From contig NC_014838.1 of assembly GCF_000175935.2 (NCBI RefSeq), positions 496,001-560,000 of the forward strand: a DNA stretch of 64,000 nucleotides, read 5' to 3'. Position 1 is the first letter of the stretch; every line of letters starts with the position of its first letter. Shown here piece by piece: positions 47,736-55,965 of this stretch. Position numbers and translations under genes: made by a program. The notes below the pieces were generated by a model. It was given only the letters and a program-made list of their open reading frames with translations, had not been told where the DNA came from and did no database searches. The stretch comes from Pantoea sp. At-9b. Its GTDB lineage: Bacteria; Pseudomonadota; Gammaproteobacteria; Enterobacterales; Enterobacteriaceae.

Positions 47736-48193
47736 TGCCATCATAGTTTGTAGCGGCGCGATTTATCGCGCGCTTTTTTCAGGCGTTTTATCGTTTGATT
47801 TAAATTGCGCGATAAATCGCGCCGCTACATCCCCGCAGTCATAAAGCAATACCTCACCTTTTGCGACTTAGCTCATCTCAGTTCTTTTTAAAATTCTGCA
47901 AGCGGGATAAAGTGTGCAATTCATTTAGTGACTAACATCACAAAAAAATTGCAATCATTATATCGCGCCGAAAAAATTGTTAAGTTATCCACATTATCTT
48001 ATTTCAGAACAAGAATTAACAAAATAACATTCTGTTTATTACTTCATGTTCATAAAGTTTTTTATCATTTAAAAATACGAACAATCTCATTAATCATGTG
48101 CTTCAGTAAATGACAACCCATTGAAAATAGAGAAACAGGCGTTACTATACCTTCCGCCGCTCATTGTGTGGCGCAATATAAACAAGGAGGTTT
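47736..48193. other. 458-bp gap: palindromic repeat, then AT-rich DNA
   Basis: The first part holds the repeat at 47750-47828. The remainder is markedly AT-rich with runs of A and T; a 61-codon frame at 47928-48113 has no ribosome site or coding bias and is not called. The region probably contains the promoter of the small membrane genes that follow. Confidence 0.5.
47750..47828. repeat. dispersed palindromic repeat, 79 bp
   Basis: GTAGCGGCGCGATTTATCGC opens and its complement closes the element; the centre is AT-rich. It is the longest copy and lies just after the 34-residue ORF. Confidence 0.9.
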
Positions 48194-48406
48194 ATGAAGA
48201 CCATCATTAAATACTTGTCTATCCTGTTGGCTACATTTATAGCTGCTTATATCCTAAACGGTGCCGGAGTTGAATTTCCAACGTGGTTCGCGACCCCGCC
48301 TTCTATTGCAAAGTTCATAGTCATGGTGACTGTATTTGCTGCTTTTATTAAAGTTGCAATTATTATTGTCGATCTTATATTCGAAGAAAAAAACAGAAGA
48401 AAATAA
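48194..48406 (+). CDS. small two-span membrane protein (copy 1 of pair)
   Basis: A 70-residue protein with an excellent ribosome site (AAGGAGG, 5-6 nt before the ATG). It has two hydrophobic helices (about 5-23 and 38-62) joined by a short loop that contains FATPPSIAKFIVMVT, and a charged tail EEKNRRK. Not recognised. It shares its plan, length and a xTPPS / APPR pre-helix motif with the next gene, so the two are probably paralogues. GC content is low compared with the flanks. Confidence 0.65.
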   Translation: MKTIIKYLSILLATFIAAYILNGAGVEFPTWFATPPSIAKFIVMVTVFAAFIKVAIIIVDLIFEEKNRRK

Positions 48407-48453
48407 CCAGCCAGTAAAAACCCATATGGAACTAATTTTTCGAGGAATTATAA

Positions 48454-48645
48454 ATGAATAAATTTATAAAGTTTATCGCAATACTCATCGGTTTCACAGT
48501 AGGATATTCTTTTTTGAAAGGGGCATGTTTAACCGGTGGTCCATATTATGCGCCACCAAGAGAATTATCAGTACTTATAGTCACCATCTTAACACTGCTG
48601 TCATCAATAAATATAACACTGAAATTATTTAAATTTTTAACCTAA
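48454..48645 (+). CDS. small two-span membrane protein (copy 2 of pair)
   Basis: A 63-residue protein with a ribosome site CGAGGAA. Two hydrophobic helices flank a loop GGPYYAPPRELSVLI, similar in position to the loop of the upstream gene. Both start with a lysine/hydrophobic alternation (MKTIIKYLSILL / MNKFIKFIAILI). Function unknown; possibilities are phage-type or immunity-type membrane peptides. Low GC suggests recent acquisition. Confidence 0.6.
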   Translation: MNKFIKFIAILIGFTVGYSFLKGACLTGGPYYAPPRELSVLIVTILTLLSSINITLKLFKFLT

Positions 48646-48705
48646 ATATCACACGTGTTATTGTCGCGCACCGACAGTCAACTATTCAATCCGCGTCACG
48701 TATTG

Positions 48706-50661
48706 TTAAAATGTCCTGCTAATTCCTACCGCCGCATACTGCGGCGATGGAATAATTACCCCGGATACATCGTTAATTCTCCGCCACATACCGGCAAAAA
48801 TCTCACCCAGTAGTTTATTGCCAAACTCCGACAAATGATTGCTATCACGATACAGCGGCACTCCGTCACGCGCGCCATAGCAGAAATGGCGATCACACAG
48901 CGCCTGCGCGCTATCGAGCAGCGTGACATTGGGTATCTCCGCCACCAGTTGGTTCAGCATCTTCAACGCATCCTGATTACGTGACTGATACTCTTCCCAC
49001 GGTAGCTGAATGGCATAGGGTTTACCGCGCATCGCATCACGCGTCATGCGGTAAATGACGTCGTAATCAAACTCTGGCACTGGCGTCATAATAAACACTT
49101 TGCGATGCCTGGCGAGTTTCTTCACCGCTCGGGTGAAATGTTGCTGAAAGCTGCTCAGCGAACTGTCTTCATTGGCGAAAGTATATTGTGGGGTATCGTC
49201 GTTGCGGCCGTTTTCGCCATGTAAATACAGGGAAAAACGGTTGATGATCAGCACTGAGGCTTTGGGATATTTCTCTTCAATCGTGGTGATGGCATTTTTA
49301 ACAAAGTCACCGCAATCGGGTCGTCCTGGCCGGGTAATGTCCGGCACCGTCGGGCAACCCGACTGTGCGATAAAGACAATCGTGTCAGAGGCCGCATCAC
49401 CGCTGGCAACCACGGAAGACAACAGCGCATTGGCATGGCTATCACCCAGCACCACCAGATTCACCTCACTGCCCTTGCCGAAAGTGCACTGCGGTGACTG
49501 CTTACTGTTCACCACCAAACAGCCTCGGGCCGCGGCAAAGCGTTGTTTTGCGTACTGACTGATCTGAGTAACGCTCTGCGGCGCGCGAGCAGGAAACCCC
49601 TGTTGCGCGACGATCAACAAGGCGACCAATACCACCAGTGCCGCATTGCCCAATGCCACCGGCGTTCGCGCGCTAAACCAGCCCGCTTTGTTCTCTACCA
49701 GCGCCCAGGATACTCCGCCCACCAGCAGCGACAGGGCAATTAACGATGCCTGACTGACCGGCGTGACGGGCAAATCCGCCAGATGCCAGAACACCCACAA
49801 CGGCCAATGCCACAGATAAATCGAATAGGACGCTTTGCCGATAGGTTGCACCACCCGGTTATTGAGTAGCGGGCTATCGTTGGCGGTAACATAAATAATC
49901 AGCGCGGTCAGCAGTACCGGGATCAGCGTCATCATACCCGGCCAGGTGGTTCCCGCATCAATCCACATCGCGCTGACGATCAACCCTGACAGAGCAGGGA
50001 AAGCTACCCAGCGTTGCCCCGTTAGCCGACTTTTAGGCGCGAGATAGACCAGGCCACCCGCCAGCATTTCCCATGCGCGGGTGGGCAAGATAAAGTACGC
50101 CATGGTGTCATGTAAATGCGTCACCACCAGCGCCAACGCGAAGGATAGCAGCGCCCCCACCGCCATCACCCAGCCGAACTGACACCGCAGATAACGGGCA
50201 GTAAACATCAACGCCAGCGGTAGCAGCAAATAAAACTGCCACTCAACACTTAATGACCAGGTATGCAGCAACCATTTATAGACCGCACCGGCATCAAAAT
50301 ATCCGGCCTCTTTAAAATACACGAGGTTAGAAATAAAACTCAGGCTGGCGGCAATATGCCCGGAAAGGGTTTTGTATTCTTCGGGGGGGATCAGAAAACC
50401 CCCAACCAGCAGCAGAATGGCACACATCAGCATCAGCGGAGGAATAATGCGGCGACAGCGGGATGCATAAAAACCTAATAGCGAGAACCTTTGCTTTTGC
50501 AGACGCGAAATAATAATCCCCGTCATTAAATAACCAGAAATAACAAAGAAAATATCTACCCCCAGAAAACCCCCGCTGATAGTGCTGACTCCCACGTGGT
50601 ACAGCAGCACCAAAATCACGGCGTAAGCACGCAGCCCATTAATATCAGCGCGAAAATTCAT
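48706..50661 (-). CDS. OafA/YrhL-type acyltransferase with SGNH domain
   Basis: A 651-residue protein. The first 350 residues are the membrane acyltransferase-3 domain, opening RADINGLRAYAVILVLLYHVGV (catalytic-type H in LLYHVG) with about ten helices. The last 250 residues form a periplasmic SGNH hydrolase-like domain, with VVLGDSHANAL as block I and the D-x-x-H block III near the end (RDSNHLSEFG). Such proteins O-acetylate or O-acylate lipopolysaccharide or exopolysaccharide. The ATG chosen is the first codon of the conserved region; a TTG 18 bp upstream is possible. It appears monocistronic. Confidence 0.9.
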   Translation of the reverse strand: MNFRADINGLRAYAVILVLLYHVGVSTISGGFLGVDIFFVISGYLMTGIIISRLQKQRFSLLGFYASRCRRIIPPLMLMCAILLLVGGFLIPPEEYKTLSGHIAASLSFISNLVYFKEAGYFDAGAVYKWLLHTWSLSVEWQFYLLLPLALMFTARYLRCQFGWVMAVGALLSFALALVVTHLHDTMAYFILPTRAWEMLAGGLVYLAPKSRLTGQRWVAFPALSGLIVSAMWIDAGTTWPGMMTLIPVLLTALIIYVTANDSPLLNNRVVQPIGKASYSIYLWHWPLWVFWHLADLPVTPVSQASLIALSLLVGGVSWALVENKAGWFSARTPVALGNAALVVLVALLIVAQQGFPARAPQSVTQISQYAKQRFAAARGCLVVNSKQSPQCTFGKGSEVNLVVLGDSHANALLSSVVASGDAASDTIVFIAQSGCPTVPDITRPGRPDCGDFVKNAITTIEEKYPKASVLIINRFSLYLHGENGRNDDTPQYTFANEDSSLSSFQQHFTRAVKKLARHRKVFIMTPVPEFDYDVIYRMTRDAMRGKPYAIQLPWEEYQSRNQDALKMLNQLVAEIPNVTLLDSAQALCDRHFCYGARDGVPLYRDSNHLSEFGNKLLGEIFAGMWRRINDVSGVIIPSPQYAAVGISRTF

Positions 50662-50877
50662 ACGGAGTTGTCCATACAATTCGGGTTTTTAAAATCGTAA
50701 GTTTGCCGTTATCACGAAGCAAGAAAAGTTATTTCATTTTGTATCGGTTATTTTATTTTCCCGGCGCTAATTTAATGAGGGATATCTGAAGAATTTATCA
50801 GCACACTATGATGGCTATGGTGACTCATGCGTCCGGGGGGGTGTTGCAACGATAATGCGTTGGCAGCTGATAATCAG

Positions 50878-50905
50878 AAAAGGCCGCAATGTTACCATTG
50901 CGGCC
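50878..50905 (-). terminator. intrinsic terminator of the ABC transporter operon
   Basis: A perfect 10-bp stem GGCCGCAATG / CATTGCGGCC with a 4-nt loop, followed on the minus strand by TTTT. It starts 10 bp after the stop of the last ABC gene. Confidence 0.85.
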
Positions 50906-50914
50906 GCCTAAAAT

Positions 50915-52627
50915 TTAGGGTCCTTCCTGTGCCTGCCATAAGTCACGATACAAACCAGGCTGCTGAATCAACGTTTGATGCGTACCGCGCTGGACAATCC
51001 TGCCCTGCTCCATGACCAGAATTTGATCGGCAAATTCAACGGTACGCAATCGGTGCGCCACCATCACCACGGTTTTATTGCGTGCCAGCCGCGTCAACGC
51101 CCGTTGCACCTGCGACTGAGACAGGGGATCGAGCAACGCTGTGGCCTCATCCAATACGATAATCGGCGGATCCTTGAGCATCATACGGGCAATCGACAGC
51201 CGTTGCCGTTCACCGCCCGAAAGACGTTGCGCCCCTTCGCCTAATCGCGTGTGATAACCCTGCGGTAGCAGGTTGATAAATTCCTCACAGCTGGCTGCCT
51301 GACAGGCAGCCATCACCGCTTCATCACTGGCATCCGGGCAGCCAATCCGCACATTGTCCAGCACGCTGCCATCAAACAGCTGCACATCCTGGAAGACAAA
51401 ACCAATACGGCTGTATATCTGTTCACTGCCGAGCTGAATCAGTGGCACCCCACCCAAGGTGATCACCCCTTGCTGTACCGGCCAGAATCCGCCCAACAGG
51501 TGCAGCAGGGTACTTTTACCGCTGCCCGACGTGCCCACCAGTGCCGTGACGCTCCCCTCCGGCACCTGAAAACTGATGTCATGAACCACGTCCCGGTCAT
51601 GATAACCAAAACTGACCTGTTCAAAGCCGAGGTGATTAAACGCCGTTAACGCCCGTTCGCCTTGCTCCGGCATGCCGGGCTGTGCCAGCAAATGTTCGAT
51701 ACGCTGCGCCGATTGCTGCATCACCCGCAGCAGCGTGAAATACGCGGCGGCATCCAACAGCGGGTCAATGACTTTTACCGCCACCAGCACAAATAACAGC
51801 CAGGTCAGGGTGTCGATTTCCTGTAGGCGAAACAACCAGGCAGCACACAGGAACAACGTCACCAGCCCGCATTCCGTCATAAAACGAAACAGTTGCACAC
51901 TGCCCCCGCCCCAAGCTTCAATGCCCATACTGGCGCGGCGGATGGCGGCAAAAGTCTCATCGAGTTGATGGAGCATCGGGCTGGTGCGATTGAACAACCG
52001 CAGCGTTTTGATACCACTGATAAACTCCAGCAGCAAACCGGCAGCCGAGGCAAAACGCGCGCCTTGTTGCTGCGTACCCCGCAGCAAATGCCGCCCCATC
52101 CACCACAACAATAATGCCCCAAGAGGCAGCGGCAACAGCAACGCCAGCGTTAATCGCGCATCCACCCAAGCCAATGCCAGCAAAAACAGCAGAGACGTCG
52201 CAAGACCCGCAATCACCTCCGGTAGCAAATGGGAAAATATCTCCTCCACCCGCCGCATGGCATCTGTCAGTAGCGTGCTGGTCTCCCCAAGCCGTTGTTG
52301 TTGAAAATAGCCGAGGGGTAAATGACGTAAATGATCGGTAGTTTGTTCACGAACACTATGCATCAGCTGGTAACTACCGAGAAAACAGCGTAACTGGCCG
52401 ATATGAGAAAAAACCAATTGCCCCGCCAGACACACTCCCAGGAATGCCGCCAGTTGCGCCCAAAACACGGCGGTTAATTGTGACGTTGTCACCTGCTTAA
52501 GCGCCCACCAGGCGATAAAGAACGGCAACACCATGCACAGTTGCGCCAGAAAACGACACACCATGCCACTTATCACCTGCTGCCGTCCCGCAGAAGGCTG
52601 ACGTAATACGCGTTTAATCAGTGACAT
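50915..52627 (-). CDS. ABC half-transporter, YbtQ-like
   Basis: A 570-residue permease-ATPase fusion: six N-terminal helices (exporter-type fold) and a complete nucleotide-binding domain with Walker A GTSGSGKST, signature LSGGERQRLS, Walker B IIVLDEATALLD and the H-loop AHRL. It is encoded directly after the other half-transporter (overlap 14 nt), so the two likely form a heterodimer like YbtP/YbtQ, which take up iron-yersiniabactin despite their exporter-like fold. AGGAGG lies 6 nt before the second of two adjacent ATGs. Confidence 0.88.
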   Translation of the reverse strand: MSLIKRVLRQPSAGRQQVISGMVCRFLAQLCMVLPFFIAWWALKQVTTSQLTAVFWAQLAAFLGVCLAGQLVFSHIGQLRCFLGSYQLMHSVREQTTDHLRHLPLGYFQQQRLGETSTLLTDAMRRVEEIFSHLLPEVIAGLATSLLFLLALAWVDARLTLALLLPLPLGALLLWWMGRHLLRGTQQQGARFASAAGLLLEFISGIKTLRLFNRTSPMLHQLDETFAAIRRASMGIEAWGGGSVQLFRFMTECGLVTLFLCAAWLFRLQEIDTLTWLLFVLVAVKVIDPLLDAAAYFTLLRVMQQSAQRIEHLLAQPGMPEQGERALTAFNHLGFEQVSFGYHDRDVVHDISFQVPEGSVTALVGTSGSGKSTLLHLLGGFWPVQQGVITLGGVPLIQLGSEQIYSRIGFVFQDVQLFDGSVLDNVRIGCPDASDEAVMAACQAASCEEFINLLPQGYHTRLGEGAQRLSGGERQRLSIARMMLKDPPIIVLDEATALLDPLSQSQVQRALTRLARNKTVVMVAHRLRTVEFADQILVMEQGRIVQRGTHQTLIQQPGLYRDLWQAQEGP

Positions 52628-54371
52628 CATTCACCTCCTGTGCACGAATATGCCAGTGCGCCAAGCTAAACTGGCTTTGCCACATCGTCCGATAACGGGC
52701 GTTACTGGCGAGCAACGCGTCATGAGTGCCCTGCGCCACGACGGCCCCTTTCTCCATCATCACCAGACAGTCTGCGGACTGTACGGCATACAGGCGGTGG
52801 GCAATGCTGATCACCGTGGTATCAGGCCGTGCCAGGCGCAAAGCGCGGTAAAACGCGGTTTCCGTCAGCGCATCGGCAAAGGCCGTCGCCTCATCAAGGA
52901 TCAGAATCGGGGTATTGGCCACCAGCGCCCGGGCAATAGCGATACGTTGACGTTCACCGCCTGAGAGGGTCAGCCCGCGTTCACCTACCGGGCTTTGCAG
53001 CCCTTGTGGCAAGCTGCGCACCCAACTTTCCGCCTGAGCTAACGCCAGCGCCTGCCAGAGTTCTGCGTCACTGGCGTCGAGATTGCCGAGCCGCAGATTG
53101 TCAGCCAGCGTACCCTGCAACAGGAACACGTCCTGCGTGACCAGCGCCAGGTAACGCGCGCGCATGGCATCGTCCAACTGCTGCACGTCGCAATCGCCAA
53201 GGGTGATCTGTCCATTTTGGTATGGCAACATCCCCGCCAGCAGCCATGCCAGGGTCGATTTGCCTGCACCGGATGGACCGATTAAAGCGTAGAAGCGCCC
53301 CGGCGCAATCCGTAATGTGACCTTGTTGACCACCGGTGTTTCACCATAGCCAAAACTCACGTCCGTGACTTGCAGGGGCATGCCAGTGGGGGTGGATGAC
53401 GCGTGGTCTGCTGCGGGTGTCTGCAACAACGGCATAATACGTTCCGTACCGGCAAAGATTTCCCGCAGCATTGAGCTGAGAAACGTCACGCGTAACAGTG
53501 GTTTAAGCAAACCGCTGCCAAGGATCAAGGTCAGCAGTAAGGTGCCGGGGGTCAATCCGCCCTGCGCCACGCGCCAGATACCAAGCGGCAGCAGGATGAA
53601 CAGATTCGCGTTGAGGATCACCACGAACACCGACCAGGCCGGCACGGCACGCCGGGTAAATTGCGTCACCAGTTGTTGGTAAGCCGCCAGCCGCTGGTGC
53701 AGCAGATGAAATGCCCGCGCCGATTGCTGATACGCCTTCATCACCGGTACGCCGCGCACATATTCCACCAGCGCGCTATCGAGTTCACCCGAGGCGTGAT
53801 GATACTGTGCCGTGCGTTCCGCCATGCCACGGGAAAATAATTTTTGCGCCAACAAGGCCAACGGCACCGTTGCCAGTGCCGCCAGCGCCATCGGCCAGTC
53901 GAGCCAGAACAAAAACAATGCAGCAATCAGCGGGCTAAGCAGTGCCGCCACGATGTCCACGCTATGATGGGCGATAAATTGCTCCACCCGCTCAACATCG
54001 TTCAGAATGATATTGCGCAGTGACGCGCTGCTGTAAGGGCTGAGCTGCAACATCGGCATGCGAGCCAACGCCTGGGCTAAGCGCAAACGGGTGCGATACA
54101 ACACCCGGAATGCCGTCAGATGGCTAAAGTAGCCTGCCAGCGTCAGCAACGCATATTTCGCCAGCAGCGCCAGTAACAGCCAGATCGCCAGCCGGGTCAG
54201 CATGGTGGCAGGGTCGGTTACTACGGCGGCTTGCCACAGGAGCGCGTAAGGGATCAATTCCAGTACCACGGCGATCGCCGCCAGGCTCAACGCCAGCACA
54301 AACGTGTGCCCCTCGCCCTGCAATAAACTCAACGTATCACGCAACGGCGAACGGGCTTCAGCGTGAGCCAT
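52614..54371 (-). CDS. ABC half-transporter, YbtP-like
   Basis: A 585-residue permease-ATPase fusion: six helices, then Walker A GPSGAGKST, signature LSGGERQRIA, Walker B ILILDEATAFAD and H-loop AHRL. The start ATG follows CAGGGGG with 5 nt spacing and overlaps the stop of the 137-residue gene by 14 nt; a longer frame adds 19 residues with no site. With the following gene it forms a heterodimeric siderophore-associated transporter of the YbtP/YbtQ kind. The nearby FyuA-like receptor supports this assignment. Confidence 0.88.
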   Translation of the reverse strand: MAHAEARSPLRDTLSLLQGEGHTFVLALSLAAIAVVLELIPYALLWQAAVVTDPATMLTRLAIWLLLALLAKYALLTLAGYFSHLTAFRVLYRTRLRLAQALARMPMLQLSPYSSASLRNIILNDVERVEQFIAHHSVDIVAALLSPLIAALFLFWLDWPMALAALATVPLALLAQKLFSRGMAERTAQYHHASGELDSALVEYVRGVPVMKAYQQSARAFHLLHQRLAAYQQLVTQFTRRAVPAWSVFVVILNANLFILLPLGIWRVAQGGLTPGTLLLTLILGSGLLKPLLRVTFLSSMLREIFAGTERIMPLLQTPAADHASSTPTGMPLQVTDVSFGYGETPVVNKVTLRIAPGRFYALIGPSGAGKSTLAWLLAGMLPYQNGQITLGDCDVQQLDDAMRARYLALVTQDVFLLQGTLADNLRLGNLDASDAELWQALALAQAESWVRSLPQGLQSPVGERGLTLSGGERQRIAIARALVANTPILILDEATAFADALTETAFYRALRLARPDTTVISIAHRLYAVQSADCLVMMEKGAVVAQGTHDALLASNARYRTMWQSQFSLAHWHIRAQEVNDVTD

Positions 54372-54771
54372 GCTGGCCCCCTGACAGCCACTGCTGTGCC
54401 TGGTTTTCAGCTTCCTGCTTGGTGGCAACGACCTGATAAGGATAAGGAATGGTGCTGCTGGTCAGATAACGCAGTGCTTTGCGCCACAGTGAGCGCCTTT
54501 TGGCGGCATCCGGCTCAACGCGAACTGCGCCAAGGCAATAGCGCTGCTGGGCCGAGCGCGTGCGTTTCCCCCAGGCTTTGTACTGACGGAAGAACTGCGC
54601 AGAATCACTCGGCAACTCCACCCCACTGAAAATCAACACAAAAGGTTGCTGGCGATCCAGTATGGCCTGGAGTGCAGCAATGTGGTGGTGAGCATCCTCA
54701 GCGCTCACCCGTTCGGGCATCACGTAATACACCAAAGGCCAACGACTGCTATCAATCACAGATTCCACCAT
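54358..54771 (-). CDS. uncharacterised 137-residue protein leading the ABC operon
   Basis: Not recognised. A soluble alpha/beta protein (RWPLVYYVMPERVSAEDAHHHI, then FVLIFSGVELP) whose pattern recalls STAS-like or SpoIIAA-like domains, but this is weak. AAGGAG lies 6 nt before the ATG. It is the first gene of the Fur-controlled operon and overlaps the YbtP-like gene by 14 nt, so it is made together with the transporter. I do not recognise an equivalent in the Yersinia pathogenicity island. It may modulate the transporter or handle the siderophore in the cytoplasm. Confidence 0.75.
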   Translation of the reverse strand: MVESVIDSSRWPLVYYVMPERVSAEDAHHHIAALQAILDRQQPFVLIFSGVELPSDSAQFFRQYKAWGKRTRSAQQRYCLGAVRVEPDAAKRRSLWRKALRYLTSSTIPYPYQVVATKQEAENQAQQWLSGGQHGSR

Positions 54772-54846
54772 CGGGTTCTCCTTGTCAGTTCAAACCGAAG
54801 TTCTGGGGTAATTCCTTCCTGTCCTGTCACGTGCAAACGGCAAATT

Positions 54847-54877
54847 GATGCGAATAATAATCATTATAATTCGCATC
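54847..54877 (-). promoter_or_regulatory. 31-bp near-perfect palindrome, Fur box over the ABC operon promoter
   Basis: The outer arms GATGCGAAT and ATTCGCATC are exact complements, around a 13-bp AT-rich core AATAATCATTATA. The 19 bases at 54850-54868 match 15 of 19 of the Fur consensus GATAATGATAATCATTATC. On the minus strand a consensus -10 TATAAT (54863-54868) lies inside it, 92 bp before the 137-residue gene. Iron-bound Fur would occlude this promoter. Confidence 0.82.
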
Positions 54878-54960
54878 GCAAGTGAAAATTTCAGGCTGAA
54901 ATCGCCACCACTGAGTGGAAAGTGAACAAAGCCGGAGGAGAAAAACGGCTGAAAAAGCAC

Positions 54961-55839
54961 TCAGGATGCGGTGATTTGACGCCGATAGCGGCCCGGTGAT
55001 TGCCCGTATTGGCGTTGAAAATAGCGGCTCAGGTGACTGGCGTGCGAGAAGCCGCAGCGGGTCGCGATATCATCCAGCGTCAACATGGTTTGACGCAGCA
55101 GTAGTTGCGCCTGTTGCAGACGGCATTCGATCACAAAATTCCACGGCGTGATGGTAAACATGGCGCGAAAACCGCGCTTAAACGCCAACTGACTCATCCC
55201 GGCAGCACGCGCCACCTCCTCCAGCGTCAGTTCCCGGCAAGCATGCTGTTGCATGTAATCGCGGGCGCGAATCAGCCGTTGACGGTCGCGTCCCATTAAC
55301 AACGCGCCGCCCGCACGGCAATCTTCCCCTTGTTGTACCTGCGCAATGCCATGCCACAGCAGGGACAGTAACAAGCTCTCCAGTTGCAATTGGCCGAACG
55401 CGCTTTGGTCTCGACAGGCCACGTCGATCTGCTGCTGCAACGCTTCCAGGGTTGCGTTGAGGGGGGCACGCCAGACTTGTCCCTGACTCCCCCCGCTATC
55501 CAGCCCCGCGCAGTCGAGCGCATCACACAAGCCGACCGGATAGTTAACAATAAATAAATCATAGAGATAGTGACGCGGAAAGAAATCCTCGCCCGCGCAG
55601 GGAAAACGCGAGCTGGAGAGCAGTAACGATCCCGGCTGGAATGCCTGCAATTGCCCCGGTTGCAGGGAAAAATGGCCACTGCCTTCGCGCATGATCACCA
55701 GCGAAAGATGGGCCGCGCTGGTGCCGCTGAGGCGCAAATCCTGTTGCAGCGTGGTGTAAACCCGTGTGAGCCGGAGGTTGCCGGCAAGGAAGTGGCTTAT
55801 CCCTGGTTGCAGCAACGCGTCCTTGTGTGATTGATTCAC
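54961..55839 (-). CDS. AraC-family regulator, YbtA-like
   Basis: A 292-residue protein with two C-terminal helix-turn-helix motifs (LTLEEVARAAGMSQLAFKRGFRAMF and LDDIATRCGFSHASHLSRYFQRQYG) and an N-terminal ligand-sensing domain, the architecture of YbtA/PchR, which activate siderophore receptor and transport genes when the ferric siderophore is present. The start is GTG with AAGGAG upstream. It diverges from the FyuA-like receptor gene, with a Fur-like site and AraC-type direct repeats between. Confidence 0.88.
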   Translation of the reverse strand: MNQSHKDALLQPGISHFLAGNLRLTRVYTTLQQDLRLSGTSAAHLSLVIMREGSGHFSLQPGQLQAFQPGSLLLSSSRFPCAGEDFFPRHYLYDLFIVNYPVGLCDALDCAGLDSGGSQGQVWRAPLNATLEALQQQIDVACRDQSAFGQLQLESLLLSLLWHGIAQVQQGEDCRAGGALLMGRDRQRLIRARDYMQQHACRELTLEEVARAAGMSQLAFKRGFRAMFTITPWNFVIECRLQQAQLLLRQTMLTLDDIATRCGFSHASHLSRYFQRQYGQSPGRYRRQITAS

Positions 55840-55848
55840 CCCAGACTC

Positions 55849-55867
55849 CTTAATGATAATGATTTCT
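55849..55867. promoter_or_regulatory. Fur-like site in the AraC/receptor divergent region
   Basis: Thirteen of 19 positions match the Fur consensus (TTAATGATAATGATTTCT). It touches the AraC ribosome site and would control the divergent pair together with the stronger box at 54847. Confidence 0.55.
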
Positions 55868-55878
55868 ATTTAACTTTA

Positions 55879-55907
55879 TCGTGCAATTTTGCACCTTGTC
55901 GTGCAAT
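55879..55907 (+). promoter_or_regulatory. AraC-type direct repeats upstream of the receptor gene
   Basis: TCGTGCAAT occurs at 55879-55887 and again at 55899-55907, exactly 20 bp apart (two helical turns), typical for an AraC dimer on one DNA face. The first copy also forms TGCAATTTTGCA, a small inverted repeat. Confidence 0.6.
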
Positions 55908-55965
55908 GTTTTTTTCCGTCACTCCCGTAACCTCAGGATTTTTCGACACTCAGGGACGCCATACC

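Noticed and set aside
47928..48113. 61-codon frame in the AT-rich gap
   Set aside because: No ribosome site, unusual composition and no resemblance to a known family; expected by chance in AT-rich DNA.
55831..55965. N-terminal extension of the FyuA-like receptor
   Set aside because: It would run through the Fur and AraC sites and put 45 residues ahead of an obvious signal peptide.
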